Positions 24,461-31,484 of a stretch of 36,373 nt of DNA are shown one piece after another. Positions within the stretch are counted from its first letter, which is position 1. The number at the start of each line of letters is the position of its first letter. The stretch covers positions 1-36,373 of the forward strand of contig CALIBI010000061.1 in the NCBI GenBank assembly GCA_938045815.1, written 5' to 3'. This DNA comes from an uncultured Sulfolobales archaeon. Its GTDB lineage: Archaea > Thermoproteota > Thermoprotei_A > Sulfolobales > NBVN01. Position numbers and translations under genes: made by a program. Under the pieces are notes generated by a model, which was not told the origin of the DNA, ran no database searches, and saw only the letters and a program-made list of their open reading frames with translations.

Positions 24461-25309
24461 TTAGTACTTGCCTGCCTCACCGTATTCAGGTTTTGGGGAA
24501 TTCTTACCGCATAATTCTGGGCAGTAGAGGTCTGTTCTCCTTAACTGGAGGACTGGGAGTTTCTTCCTGACCTCATACACTAGCTCTATGTTTATGTCTG
24601 TTTCGTGGTACTTCTCCCCGATACCTAGGTCTAGTATCTGCGTTCCCCACGGGTCAGCTATGAGGGATCTCCCCGTGTATTCGTTCCCGTACTGCACGGC
24701 GACGACTACGTAAATAGTGTTTTCGTGTGCTCTAGCTCTAGCTAAGAATGAGAGGGTTTCTTCTTTTAGGGGTCCCGCGAACCACGCTGACGGGACTACC
24801 ACGACTTCAGCACCGTTGAGTGCGTAGATTCTGAAGAGTTCCGGGAACCTTATATCGAAGCATATAGCGACAGCGATTTTTGCTTTCCCTACATCCACTA
24901 CTGGTGAGACGTTCTCCCCACGCATCATGTAGTCTGATTCTCGATACCCGTAAGCGTCGAATAGGTGTGTTTTTCTGTAGGTGCTAGCTACCTCGCCGTC
25001 AGGCTTTATCACGACCGCTGTGTTGTAGACTTTAGGGGGTGTCGGGCTTTTCTCGAAAGTCGTGACGACGAAGTATGTTGAGTACTCGCGTGCTAGGTTG
25101 CTGAAGAACTTGATGAAGTCTCCTTCAAGACCGTCCGCTGCTGCGTAGGCTTCCTCAGGTCTTAACCTCACTATATTGTATGCTGCGTACTCAGGCAAGA
25201 CAACCACGTCTGCTGTTACGTTCTTAATCAACTTACTAAGCTTACTTAGGGTTTCGTTCTTGCTTGGTAGTGAGGAGAACTGCAGTATGCCTACTCTTAA
25301 CCTACGCAT
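24461..25309 (-). CDS. Nitrilase-superfamily carbon-nitrogen hydrolase
   Basis: 282 residues with the Glu-Lys-Cys catalytic triad: Glu in VVLPEYA (about 41), Lys in YRKTHLFDAYG (about 113), Cys in VAICFDIRFPELF (about 148). It cuts amide or nitrile C-N bonds of a small metabolite; the closest types from memory are omega-amidase (Nit2) and related amidases. The substrate cannot be decided here. It diverges from a class II glutamine amidotransferase across a 69-base shared promoter region, which hints at linked amide metabolism. Confidence 0.88.
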   Translation of the reverse strand: MRRLRVGILQFSSLPSKNETLSKLSKLIKNVTADVVVLPEYAAYNIVRLRPEEAYAAADGLEGDFIKFFSNLAREYSTYFVVTTFEKSPTPPKVYNTAVVIKPDGEVASTYRKTHLFDAYGYRESDYMMRGENVSPVVDVGKAKIAVAICFDIRFPELFRIYALNGAEVVVVPSAWFAGPLKEETLSFLARARAHENTIYVVVAVQYGNEYTGRSLIADPWGTQILDLGIGEKYHETDINIELVYEVRKKLPVLQLRRTDLYCPELCGKNSPKPEYGEAGKY

Positions 25310-25338
25310 AATGACCCCCTCACGAATTTACTGAAGCT

Positions 25339-25350
25339 CTTATTTAAGTT
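25339..25350. promoter_or_regulatory. Shared, nearly symmetric TATA element of two divergent genes
   Basis: CTTATTTAAGTT reads as a TATA-like box on both strands (minus: AACTTAAATAAG). It lies about 30 bases from each of the divergent starts at 25309 and 25379, so one element may serve both genes. Confidence 0.4.
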
Positions 25351-25378
25351 TGATGATTAATAGTATGTGGTGGCACGC

Positions 25379-26227
25379 TTGTGTAGAGTATTGATTGGTT
25401 GGGTGAGCGGGGAATTCGCGAGAACAGAGTTGAGTAGTCTTGTGGAGAGCTTCATAGAGTCATCACGTAAGGATCCTTACTTAGCTGAAATCACGAGAGG
25501 TCGTAGGGAATCACACGATGATGGGTGGGGTTTAGCGGTAGCGGGTTTTAAGGGGGGAGTCCTGACTGTTTTTCACGAGAAGACCGCGTCACCTATATTC
25601 GGTGGTGTGTCGAGAGAATTGCTGAGGGTTTTTACTGGTAAGCTAGGTAGGTATGAGGAGCTATACCTACTAATTCATTCTCGTGCTACGGTGACGGAGC
25701 CTCTGGGCACGAGTAATGCTCACCCGTACGAGGTAGAATTCAGGTTAGGTAGGGCGTGGTTTGTTCATAACGGGAGCATAGATAAGTTACGTGCTTCTCG
25801 GGAGGTCGGTATGGACCCGCATCTCCACGTAGATTCTCACGTAGCCGCAGCATTAATAGCTAGGTATCTGAGTGGTTGTGTCACCGCGTGCGAGGATCTA
25901 GATCAGTGTGTGTCTACCGCGTATGAGAGACTCTATAACGAGTACGCGCGTGAGGGGGACGCACTAATAACAGGTCTCCTAACCTACTGTGGGGGGAGTG
26001 ACGTAAGGCTCTACGCCACCTCACTAGTTAAGGGTTTTGAGGGGCTTGATAGTGCGGGGAGAAATTACTACTCGGTTTACAGGATTTGGGGTGATGGGTT
26101 TAACCTGGTTTCATCATCAACGCTTGTTGATTACTACGTGAAGTTAGGTAGCTTCAGTAAGTCACTACAGCAGCAGAAGGTTCTTAAGATTGAACGTGAC
26201 TCGGTGAAGACGCTACTCTCTGTTTAG
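25379..26227 (+). CDS. Class II (Ntn-type) glutamine amidotransferase domain protein
   Basis: These enzymes need a cysteine right after the start Met. The TTG at 25379 is followed directly by Cys (M-C-R-V-L-I-G-W), so I choose it over the GTG at 25367, which would bury the Cys at residue 6. About 282 residues: DDGWGLAVAGF, LLIHSRATVTEPLGTSNAHPYE and WFVHNGSIDKL are the conserved glutamine-site segments. There is no synthase or sugar-isomerase domain, so it is a stand-alone GATase like YafJ/EgtC types. Its acceptor partner is unknown. Confidence 0.85.
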   Translation: MCRVLIGWVSGEFARTELSSLVESFIESSRKDPYLAEITRGRRESHDDGWGLAVAGFKGGVLTVFHEKTASPIFGGVSRELLRVFTGKLGRYEELYLLIHSRATVTEPLGTSNAHPYEVEFRLGRAWFVHNGSIDKLRASREVGMDPHLHVDSHVAAALIARYLSGCVTACEDLDQCVSTAYERLYNEYAREGDALITGLLTYCGGSDVRLYATSLVKGFEGLDSAGRNYYSVYRIWGDGFNLVSSSTLVDYYVKLGSFSKSLQQQKVLKIERDSVKTLLSV

Positions 26228-26242
26228 GGGGTTAGGTAATCC

Positions 26243-26851
26243 TTGAGTGAGTCTGCGAGGAAGTTTTACGCACACCCTACAGCCGTAATAGAGGAGGATG
26301 TCGAGATTGGTGAGGGTACTAAGATATGGCACTTCGTGCATGTGAGGAGGGGTGCGAGGATTGGTCGGGGCTGCAATATAGGTAAGGATGTCTACATCGA
26401 TGCTGGTGTTAGGATAGGTAATAACGTCAAGATCCAGAACTTCGTTTCTGTTTATAGGGGTGTTACTTTAGAGGACGATGTTTTTGTGGGTCCTCACGCG
26501 ACGTTCACTAACGACATTTACCCCAGGTCTTTCAGTACGGATTGGGAGGTAATCCCTACGGTGGTTAAGAGGGGTGCGTCCATAGGTGCTAACGCAACGA
26601 TAGTTTGCGGGGTTACTATAGGGGAGTACGCGATGGTTGGTGCTGGAGCTGTCGTGACTAAGGATGTCCCGCCTCACGGTCTCGTTGTGGGTAATCCGGC
26701 TAGGTTGGTTGGTTTTGTGTGTTTTTGTGGTAAGCCTCTCGGGGGTGAGGAGAAGGTTAGGGAGGGTGATGTGGTGGTTTATAAGTGTGGGAAGTGTGGT
26801 AGGTTGGTTGAGATTCCTTTAGAGCACTACAGACTCGTTGTGAGGGCTTGA
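26243..26851 (+). CDS. Left-handed beta-helix N-acetyltransferase with a C-terminal zinc ribbon
   Basis: 202 residues from TTG 26243 behind a GGGGGTTAGG site. Residues 10-160 are hexapeptide repeats of the WbpD/WlbB type ([61 protein letters not shown]). Such enzymes acetylate a UDP-3-amino-sugar uronate for surface glycans. After the NPAR end comes a roughly 40-residue tail with CFCGKP and CGKCG, a zinc ribbon. The convergent neighbour is a UDP-sugar dehydrogenase of the matching pathway; both stops lie 16 bases apart. Confidence 0.87.
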   Translation: MSESARKFYAHPTAVIEEDVEIGEGTKIWHFVHVRRGARIGRGCNIGKDVYIDAGVRIGNNVKIQNFVSVYRGVTLEDDVFVGPHATFTNDIYPRSFSTDWEVIPTVVKRGASIGANATIVCGVTIGEYAMVGAGAVVTKDVPPHGLVVGNPARLVGFVCFCGKPLGGEEKVREGDVVVYKCGKCGRLVEIPLEHYRLVVRA

Positions 26852-26867
26852 TCTCTGTTTGGGTTGC

Positions 26868-28229
26868 TTAGGTTTTGATTCCTAGTTTCTCTATTCTGGC
26901 GTACCTGTTGTTGTTTATTATTACGTTTACTGCATCATATATCAGTATGTTTGGGTTCTTGGAGAGTCTCACCACCTCTTCTGTTGTTAGTTTTCTGTAT
27001 TCTGTGTGTTTGGTTAGGACGGCGACCGCGTCTCTTCCTTCCAGGGCTGCCTGCAGGTCTTGAGTTAGCTGGACTCCTAGCTGGTTAAGGGTTTCGTCCT
27101 TCGTTACTAGGGGGTCGTGCGCAACGATGTCTCTGCATCCTCTGGCTCTTAGTAGTGCTATGAAGTCGTGTGTTGGCGAGAGTCTGGTGTCGTCTGTGTC
27201 TCCTCTGAAAGCTACTCCTAAGACACCTATTCTTGAGTTGCTTATCTTGATGCCGTGTGTTCTCAGGAATTTCTCGAATTTCTTGAGTGTTTCGTAGGGC
27301 ATGTTCTCGTTGATGTTTCTGGCTAGTTGCGTGAGTTTCGGTACGTAGCCTCTACTTAGCGACGTATTAATGACGAAGTATGGGTAGACAGGTATGCAGG
27401 GTCCCCCGACTCCGGGACCTGGTAGGTGTAGGTGGCAGTAGGGTTGTGAGTTAGCTGCTTCCCTGATCTCGTAGTAGTTTAGTCCGAGGGTTTCGGAGAG
27501 TGTGGCTAGCTCGTTCGATAAAGCTATGTTGACGTCTCTGTAAATCCCTTCAGCTAGCTTAGAGAACTCAGCAGCCTTAATAGAGCTTAGCTTGATCACT
27601 CCCTTACTCGATATTCTTGAGTAGAACTTGCTTGCTAGTTCTGCTGATTCGTCGTTTATGCCTGAAACTATCTTCGGGTAATTAACTTCTATGTCTTCTA
27701 GTGAGTGACCAACGTATATTCTCTCAGGACTGTACGCTAGGTAGAAATCCTCTCCGGCTACTAACCCGCTAACCCTCTCCAGCACTGGCTTGAGGATATT
27801 CTCTGTAGTGCCTGGTGGGACGCTAGACTCAAGAATAACTAGGTCTTTCTTCCTTAACCCACTACCGAGAGACTCACCAACCTCTACTAGTGGGGAGTAA
27901 TCGATTTCTTTGGTTAGCCAGTCTAGGTGGACGGGCACTGTTATTACCTTGACGCACGCGTTACTCGAGAATTCAAGACTGTTTGTGGTTAGGCTTAAGA
28001 CTCCTTTCTCCAGACCCCCGTATATGGCTTCCTCAACCTTCTTCTCCAGGAATTTATGTGTTCGTGTGTGTAGTGCTTTGATTTTTTCCGGGTTCTTATC
28101 AACCCCGTAAACTCTCAAGCCTTTCCTTAAGTAAGCGGCCGCTAGCGCGAGACCCACGTACCCTAAACCGAGAATTAAGACCCCGCAACCCCCCTCAAAA
28201 ACCCTATCAACAGGATCAGAAACACTCAT
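26868..28229 (-). CDS. Nucleotide-sugar dehydrogenase (UDP-GlcNAc/ManNAc 6-dehydrogenase type)
   Basis: It oxidises C6 of a UDP-sugar to the acid with two NAD. 453 residues from ATG 28229, which suits a leader-free start about 30 bases after the TATA at 28259-28270; a GTG at 28241 is possible. The Rossmann motif LILGLGYVGLALA is near residue 22. The catalytic Cys lies in PGPGVGGPCIPVYPYF and the C-terminal UDP-binding domain begins around GVLGVAFRGDTDDTR. The motif set fits WbpA/WecC rather than UDP-glucose dehydrogenase. It pairs with the acetyltransferase next door. Confidence 0.9.
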   Translation of the reverse strand: MSVSDPVDRVFEGGCGVLILGLGYVGLALAAAYLRKGLRVYGVDKNPEKIKALHTRTHKFLEKKVEEAIYGGLEKGVLSLTTNSLEFSSNACVKVITVPVHLDWLTKEIDYSPLVEVGESLGSGLRKKDLVILESSVPPGTTENILKPVLERVSGLVAGEDFYLAYSPERIYVGHSLEDIEVNYPKIVSGINDESAELASKFYSRISSKGVIKLSSIKAAEFSKLAEGIYRDVNIALSNELATLSETLGLNYYEIREAANSQPYCHLHLPGPGVGGPCIPVYPYFVINTSLSRGYVPKLTQLARNINENMPYETLKKFEKFLRTHGIKISNSRIGVLGVAFRGDTDDTRLSPTHDFIALLRARGCRDIVAHDPLVTKDETLNQLGVQLTQDLQAALEGRDAVAVLTKHTEYRKLTTEEVVRLSKNPNILIYDAVNVIINNNRYARIEKLGIKT

Positions 28230-28258
28230 CACGTGACCCACAACTAATGACTACCGCA

Positions 28259-28270
28259 ACATATATATGT
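28259..28270 (-). promoter_or_regulatory. Palindromic TATA box of the dehydrogenase gene
   Basis: ACATATATATGT is perfectly self-complementary and sits 30 bases before ATG 28229, the expected promoter distance for a leaderless transcript. Confidence 0.5.
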
Positions 28271-28357
28271 GTTGGGGTTCGTGCTGCGCGTGTGTTTGGG
28301 GGTGCGGTACCACTTCCCCGGGACCATGCTGGTAGTCTGGTGTGCTGGGTAGTCACC

Positions 28358-28370
28358 AAAACTTTTAAGT
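28358..28370 (+). promoter_or_regulatory. TATA box of the aldolase gene
   Basis: AAAACTTTTAAGT lies about 55-66 bases before ATG 28424. It supports the internal start, because a start at 28247 would put this promoter inside the coding region. Confidence 0.5.
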
Positions 28371-28423
28371 TTGCTCTCAATCATAGAAGGAGAAGGTTCC
28401 GTGTGGTGGGTGGTTTAAGCTGT

Positions 28424-29245
28424 ATGAGGCCTACAAGTAATTACGTGGGTAAGTATGTTAGGTTGGGTAGGTTAATGCCTGACGGTAGGAGCGTTATTTT
28501 CGCTTTTGATCACGGTGTGGAGCACGGTCCCGGAGACTTTACTGAGGAGTCTATAGACCCTAGGAGTATTTTGGGTAAGGTTGTTGAGGGTGGTGTTGAT
28601 GCTGTGTTGTTGCTGCACGGCATCGCTAAAATGACTTACGATGTGTGGGGTAATAAAGCAGCCTTAATACTGAAGGTCACTGGCAAGACTATGTTGAGGC
28701 CTGAGGAGCACAGGTATCTTCAGAGTGTTTTCGGTAGTGTTGAGGACGCTATATCTATGGGGGCTGAAGCTGTTGCCGCGACTGTTTACTGGGGTAGTCA
28801 GTACGAGGACCTCATGCTGAGGAACTGGTTCGTGGTTAGGGAGGCTGCTGAGAGGTACGGCATGCCTTGTCTTCAGCTAGCTTACCCTAGGAACCCTCAA
28901 ATGAAGAACATTTACGACGTCGAGATTGTTAGGTATGGTGCTAGGGCGGCGAGCGAGAGCGGCGCTGACATGATTAAGACTTACTACACTGGGAGTAGGG
29001 AAACTTTCGCTGAGGTTGTTAGGGCAGCGGCCGGGGTGCCTGTCTTGATGAGTGGTGGTCCGAAAACCAGGGACGTTAGGGAGTTTCTGGCTCAGGTCGA
29101 GAACGTGATGAGTGCTGGGGGTAGGGGGGTCGTGGTGGGTAGGAACGTCTTCCAGCACAAGAATCCTGGAGGTGTTATCAGAGCTGTTAGAGGGATTGTT
29201 CACGATGGTAAGAGTCTGGAGGAGGTTCTGCGTTACGTGGAGTAG
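28424..29245 (+). CDS. DhnA-type class I fructose-bisphosphate aldolase
   Basis: 273 residues from ATG 28424 (MRPTSNYVGKYVRLGR). The frame is open back to 28247, but that part is low in protein character and holds the TATA box. TIM-barrel Schiff-base aldolase: IFAFDHGVEHGPGDF at the start, GADMIKTYYTG with the likely Schiff-base Lys, VLMSGGPKT and GGRGVVVGRNVFQH at the phosphate site. It joins or splits fructose-1,6-bisphosphate in gluconeogenesis/glycolysis. PEP carboxykinase and a PfkB kinase nearby fit central carbon flow. A related family member (ADH synthase type) is a less likely reading. Confidence 0.87.
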   Translation: MRPTSNYVGKYVRLGRLMPDGRSVIFAFDHGVEHGPGDFTEESIDPRSILGKVVEGGVDAVLLLHGIAKMTYDVWGNKAALILKVTGKTMLRPEEHRYLQSVFGSVEDAISMGAEAVAATVYWGSQYEDLMLRNWFVVREAAERYGMPCLQLAYPRNPQMKNIYDVEIVRYGARAASESGADMIKTYYTGSRETFAEVVRAAAGVPVLMSGGPKTRDVREFLAQVENVMSAGGRGVVVGRNVFQHKNPGGVIRAVRGIVHDGKSLEEVLRYVE

Positions 29246-29261
29246 TTTGGGGTAAGAACTC

Positions 29262-30200
29262 ATGATTGATTTGCTTTGTGTGGGTCACGCGTTAGTAGAT
29301 ATTAGGTTCTTAGTTAATAAGTTCCCGCAGCCGGATGAGGAAGCACGAATACTTGATGAGAAGAGAGGTGTTGGTGGTTCAGCAGCTAACGTAGCTATAG
29401 GAGCGAGGAGACTAGGACTTCGGACTGGTCTGATAGCTAAGATAGGTCTTGATTCCTTCGGTCGAATGATTGTTGATGAGTTGATGAGTGAGGGTGTTGA
29501 TATTTCTGGTGTGAAGATATCTACCACGCTCCCGACAGGCTTCTCTGTGGTGGTTAGGGATTCTGAGGGCAGGATACTCATATATGGTTTTAAGGGTGCT
29601 TCAGAAGACCTAGTTATTAAAGATGTTGATAAGGAGCTTCTTCTGGGTGCGCGTTACGTACACATAGCTAGCTTAAGACCTGATACCACGTTAGGTATTC
29701 TTGAATACGTAAAGATGCTGGGGAGCGGTAATAAGCCTGTAGTGTCTTGGGATCCTGGCAGGGTATTAGCTTTGAGCGGCTTAAGCAGGCTGGAACCAAT
29801 AATCTCGCTAGTAGATATTGTTTCAGTTAATAAGAGGGAGGCATCCTACATTACTGGGGAGAGTGATTACGTTAGAGCTGCTGAGGAATTAAGACGCTTA
29901 GGTCCTAAAATAGTCATAGTTAAGAAGGGTAGTGAGGGGGTTTACTTAGTTAGTGATTCCGTAACTATAGATATACCTGCTTTCCCGCCTGAGAAGGTAG
30001 TCGATACTACTGGTGCTGGTGACGCTTTCATGGCTGGGTTCTACTCCGCATTGAGGCGTGGCTACAGTCTTGAGGAAGCCGCTAAGTACGCGGCTATAGT
30101 AGCATCAATCAAGGTGAGTAGGCTAGGTTCTCATGAAGTACCGAAACATGAGGAAGTGGTTAGGTTGATTAAGTCTGCTCATCAATACTCCCACGATTAG
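29262..30200 (+). CDS. PfkB/ribokinase-family sugar or nucleoside kinase
   Basis: 312 residues. It has the N-terminal GVGGSAANVAIGARRLGL with the substrate site, ILIYGFKGASEDL, WDPGRVLALSG, a VNKREA box and the catalytic end VVDTTGAGDAFMAGF, with Asp as base and GAGD as anion hole. The family phosphorylates ribose, fructose, KDG or nucleosides. The substrate cannot be told from sequence alone. It follows the aldolase by 16 bases on the same strand and is probably co-transcribed. Confidence 0.88.
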   Translation: MIDLLCVGHALVDIRFLVNKFPQPDEEARILDEKRGVGGSAANVAIGARRLGLRTGLIAKIGLDSFGRMIVDELMSEGVDISGVKISTTLPTGFSVVVRDSEGRILIYGFKGASEDLVIKDVDKELLLGARYVHIASLRPDTTLGILEYVKMLGSGNKPVVSWDPGRVLALSGLSRLEPIISLVDIVSVNKREASYITGESDYVRAAEELRRLGPKIVIVKKGSEGVYLVSDSVTIDIPAFPPEKVVDTTGAGDAFMAGFYSALRRGYSLEEAAKYAAIVASIKVSRLGSHEVPKHEEVVRLIKSAHQYSHD

Positions 30201-30521
30201 GGGGTTTAGCTGTAGCTACGACTACGTCAGTTTCCTCGGCAGAACACTTCAGTTTCTGCTAGCTTAACCAGGAAGTAGAGATCGTTCATGTTGTTTTAGT
30301 GTATTCGTTGGCGTGCTCTCAGCGTGTGGGGCTTCGACTAGGACGGAATGATGTGTGAAGCACCATCTACTCTGAGCAGAATCTCGAGATAATGTTCTGA
30401 GCCCTACCTGGCAGCTCTGCCGGACCACGTTAGTGGTCAGTGCTTCAGAGCGTGCCTTCGTGGGTAGGGCAGCGGATTCTTTTGCTTTGGTTCAAAAACT
30501 AAGCTGTTATTTTTGGCGTCA
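30201..30521. other. 321-base gap with several strong hairpins
   Basis: No reading frame is convincing. Hairpins: GCAGAA/TTCTGC around 30240-30262; GCTTC/GAAGC spanning about 30330-30361; CAGAA/TTCTG enclosing TCTCGAGA around 30376-30398; then the multi-stem element at 30401-30470 and a T-rich stretch ATTCTTTTGCTTT at 30476-30488. The last may terminate a plus-strand RNA. The flanking genes converge, so neither needs a promoter here. Confidence 0.5.
30401..30470 (+). ncRNA. Candidate structured RNA, 8-base-pair closed multi-stem junction
   Basis: GCCCTACC (30401-30408) pairs perfectly with GGTAGGGC (30463-30470). Inside are hairpins GGCA/TGCC (30410-30421), GACCAC/GTGGTC with loop GTTA (30423-30438) and a weaker GCT/AGC (30442-30451). 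A T-rich tract follows. The strand is a guess from that tract. It is not a tRNA: there is no TTCGA-type T loop and no D-arm bases. I recognise no known RNA family. Confidence 0.4.
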
Positions 30522-31325
30522 CTACCTAAACTCCACCTCCTGCATTGCGTACGTGTATATTGACGTGTTTGTTTCTATGCTGAAGTAGAAGCATAGGTAG
30601 ATCTCGCCGTACTTAGCTAGCCATACATTGATCTTCGTAACATCGACGAAGTCAGGGTTCTGTGGGTTTGGTGTGAATCTCCACTTATCGACTCTCAGTG
30701 TTACGGTTCCGTAGTTTATGTATTCCGTTCCCAGGTAGGTTACGTGACCTACTTCAGGTGGTGGGTTGGGGAATAGGGGTGTCAGGATAGCTGCCTCTAT
30801 GAAGGCTTCCAGTAACGCGCCCAGGAACTCGTATCCTGGATAGGGTGGCATCTCCATACCATTCACTATGAGTTTCACGAGAGTCTTCCAATCTGTTTTT
30901 GATACGTACGCGATGACGTTAGTGGTTTTGTTGCTTGGATCTACTATCACGATCTCCAGAACCCTGCACTCAGTACCGCTAACTGTTGCGTCACCTCTAT
31001 CCCAGAACGTGAAAGTCGATACCTCCAGCTCTTGCTCACTAATATCGTATTTGCTAATATTCCATTTCGCATAGCGGATCAGAGTTACTAAGTCCTCGAG
31101 ATTCGAGATCTGATGAATGTATCCCCCTGAAGTAGGTGTTGTTGTGGGTGTTGTAGTAGGTGTCGGGGTAGTCGTAGTTGTTGGAGTAGTCGTTGTTGTG
31201 GGTGTCGGGGTGGTAGTAGGTGTAGGTGTTGTCGTAGGTGTAGGGGTTGTCTGGGTGGTTGAGGGGGCCCAAGTACTTATGTAGTACCCGACCCCCGCCG
31301 CCATCACTACAGCTACTCCAATCAA
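30522..31325 (-). CDS. Secreted or membrane-anchored protein with a Thr/Pro linker
   Basis: 267 residues from TTG 31325. A hydrophobic segment (about 1-18) is followed by a roughly 45-residue Thr/Pro repeat (21-66), then a globular domain (67-267) with two cysteines and many aromatic residues (WNISKYD, YGTVTLRVDKWRF). The anchor plus Thr/Pro stalk plus outer domain is typical of archaeal surface proteins with O- or N-glycans; NIS, NKT and NTS sequons are present. The frame is open further upstream to 31450 but has no ATG/GTG/TTG there, so the TTG start is tentative. I do not recognise the outer domain. Confidence 0.72.
   Translation of the reverse strand: MIGVAVVMAAGVGYYISTWAPSTTQTTPTPTTTPTPTTTPTPTTTTTPTTTTTPTPTTTPTTTPTSGGYIHQISNLEDLVTLIRYAKWNISKYDISEQELEVSTFTFWDRGDATVSGTECRVLEIVIVDPSNKTTNVIAYVSKTDWKTLVKLIVNGMEMPPYPGYEFLGALLEAFIEAAILTPLFPNPPPEVGHVTYLGTEYINYGTVTLRVDKWRFTPNPQNPDFVDVTKINVWLAKYGEIYLCFYFSIETNTSIYTYAMQEVEFR
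31131..31256 (-). repeat. Low-complexity Thr/Pro codon repeat
   Basis: ACC/ACT/ACA and CCC/CCT codons in units such as TPTPTTT repeat across residues 24-65. Wobble positions vary between units, so it is not one recent simple expansion. It makes an extended stalk likely to be O-glycosylated. Confidence 0.8.
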
Positions 31326-31410
31326 GATAGCTGCTATCTTAGATATGGCTTTTCTTGGGTTGCTGTGGGATAACGTGTTTATTACCTCAGTTAATATCTC
31401 TTTATCGTTG

Positions 31411-31420
31411 CTTATAAATG
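31411..31420 (-). promoter_or_regulatory. TATA box of the Thr/Pro surface protein
   Basis: CATTTATAAG on the minus strand is a good TATA match. It implies a transcript start near 31386-31390 and a leader of about 60 bases if translation begins at TTG 31325. The leader holds an AAGATAGC/GCTATCTT inverted repeat (31324-31340) touching that start. Confidence 0.45.
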
Positions 31421-31484
31421 AGTTCCTCTCAGGTTTGGGTGAGATGTTGCTGAATCAGGGTTAATTAAGACTTCCTTACCTGTG

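Noticed and set aside
28247-28423. A 59-residue N-terminal extension of the aldolase
   Set aside because: The stretch holds the TATA box and lacks family similarity; the family begins at the ATG at 28424.
30401-30470. A tRNA or 5S rRNA (the 11 bases CACGTTAGTGG resemble part of archaeal 5S)
   Set aside because: No T-loop TTCGA, no D-arm bases and no anticodon-like 7-base loop; the rest of the 5S sequence is absent, so the short match is chance.
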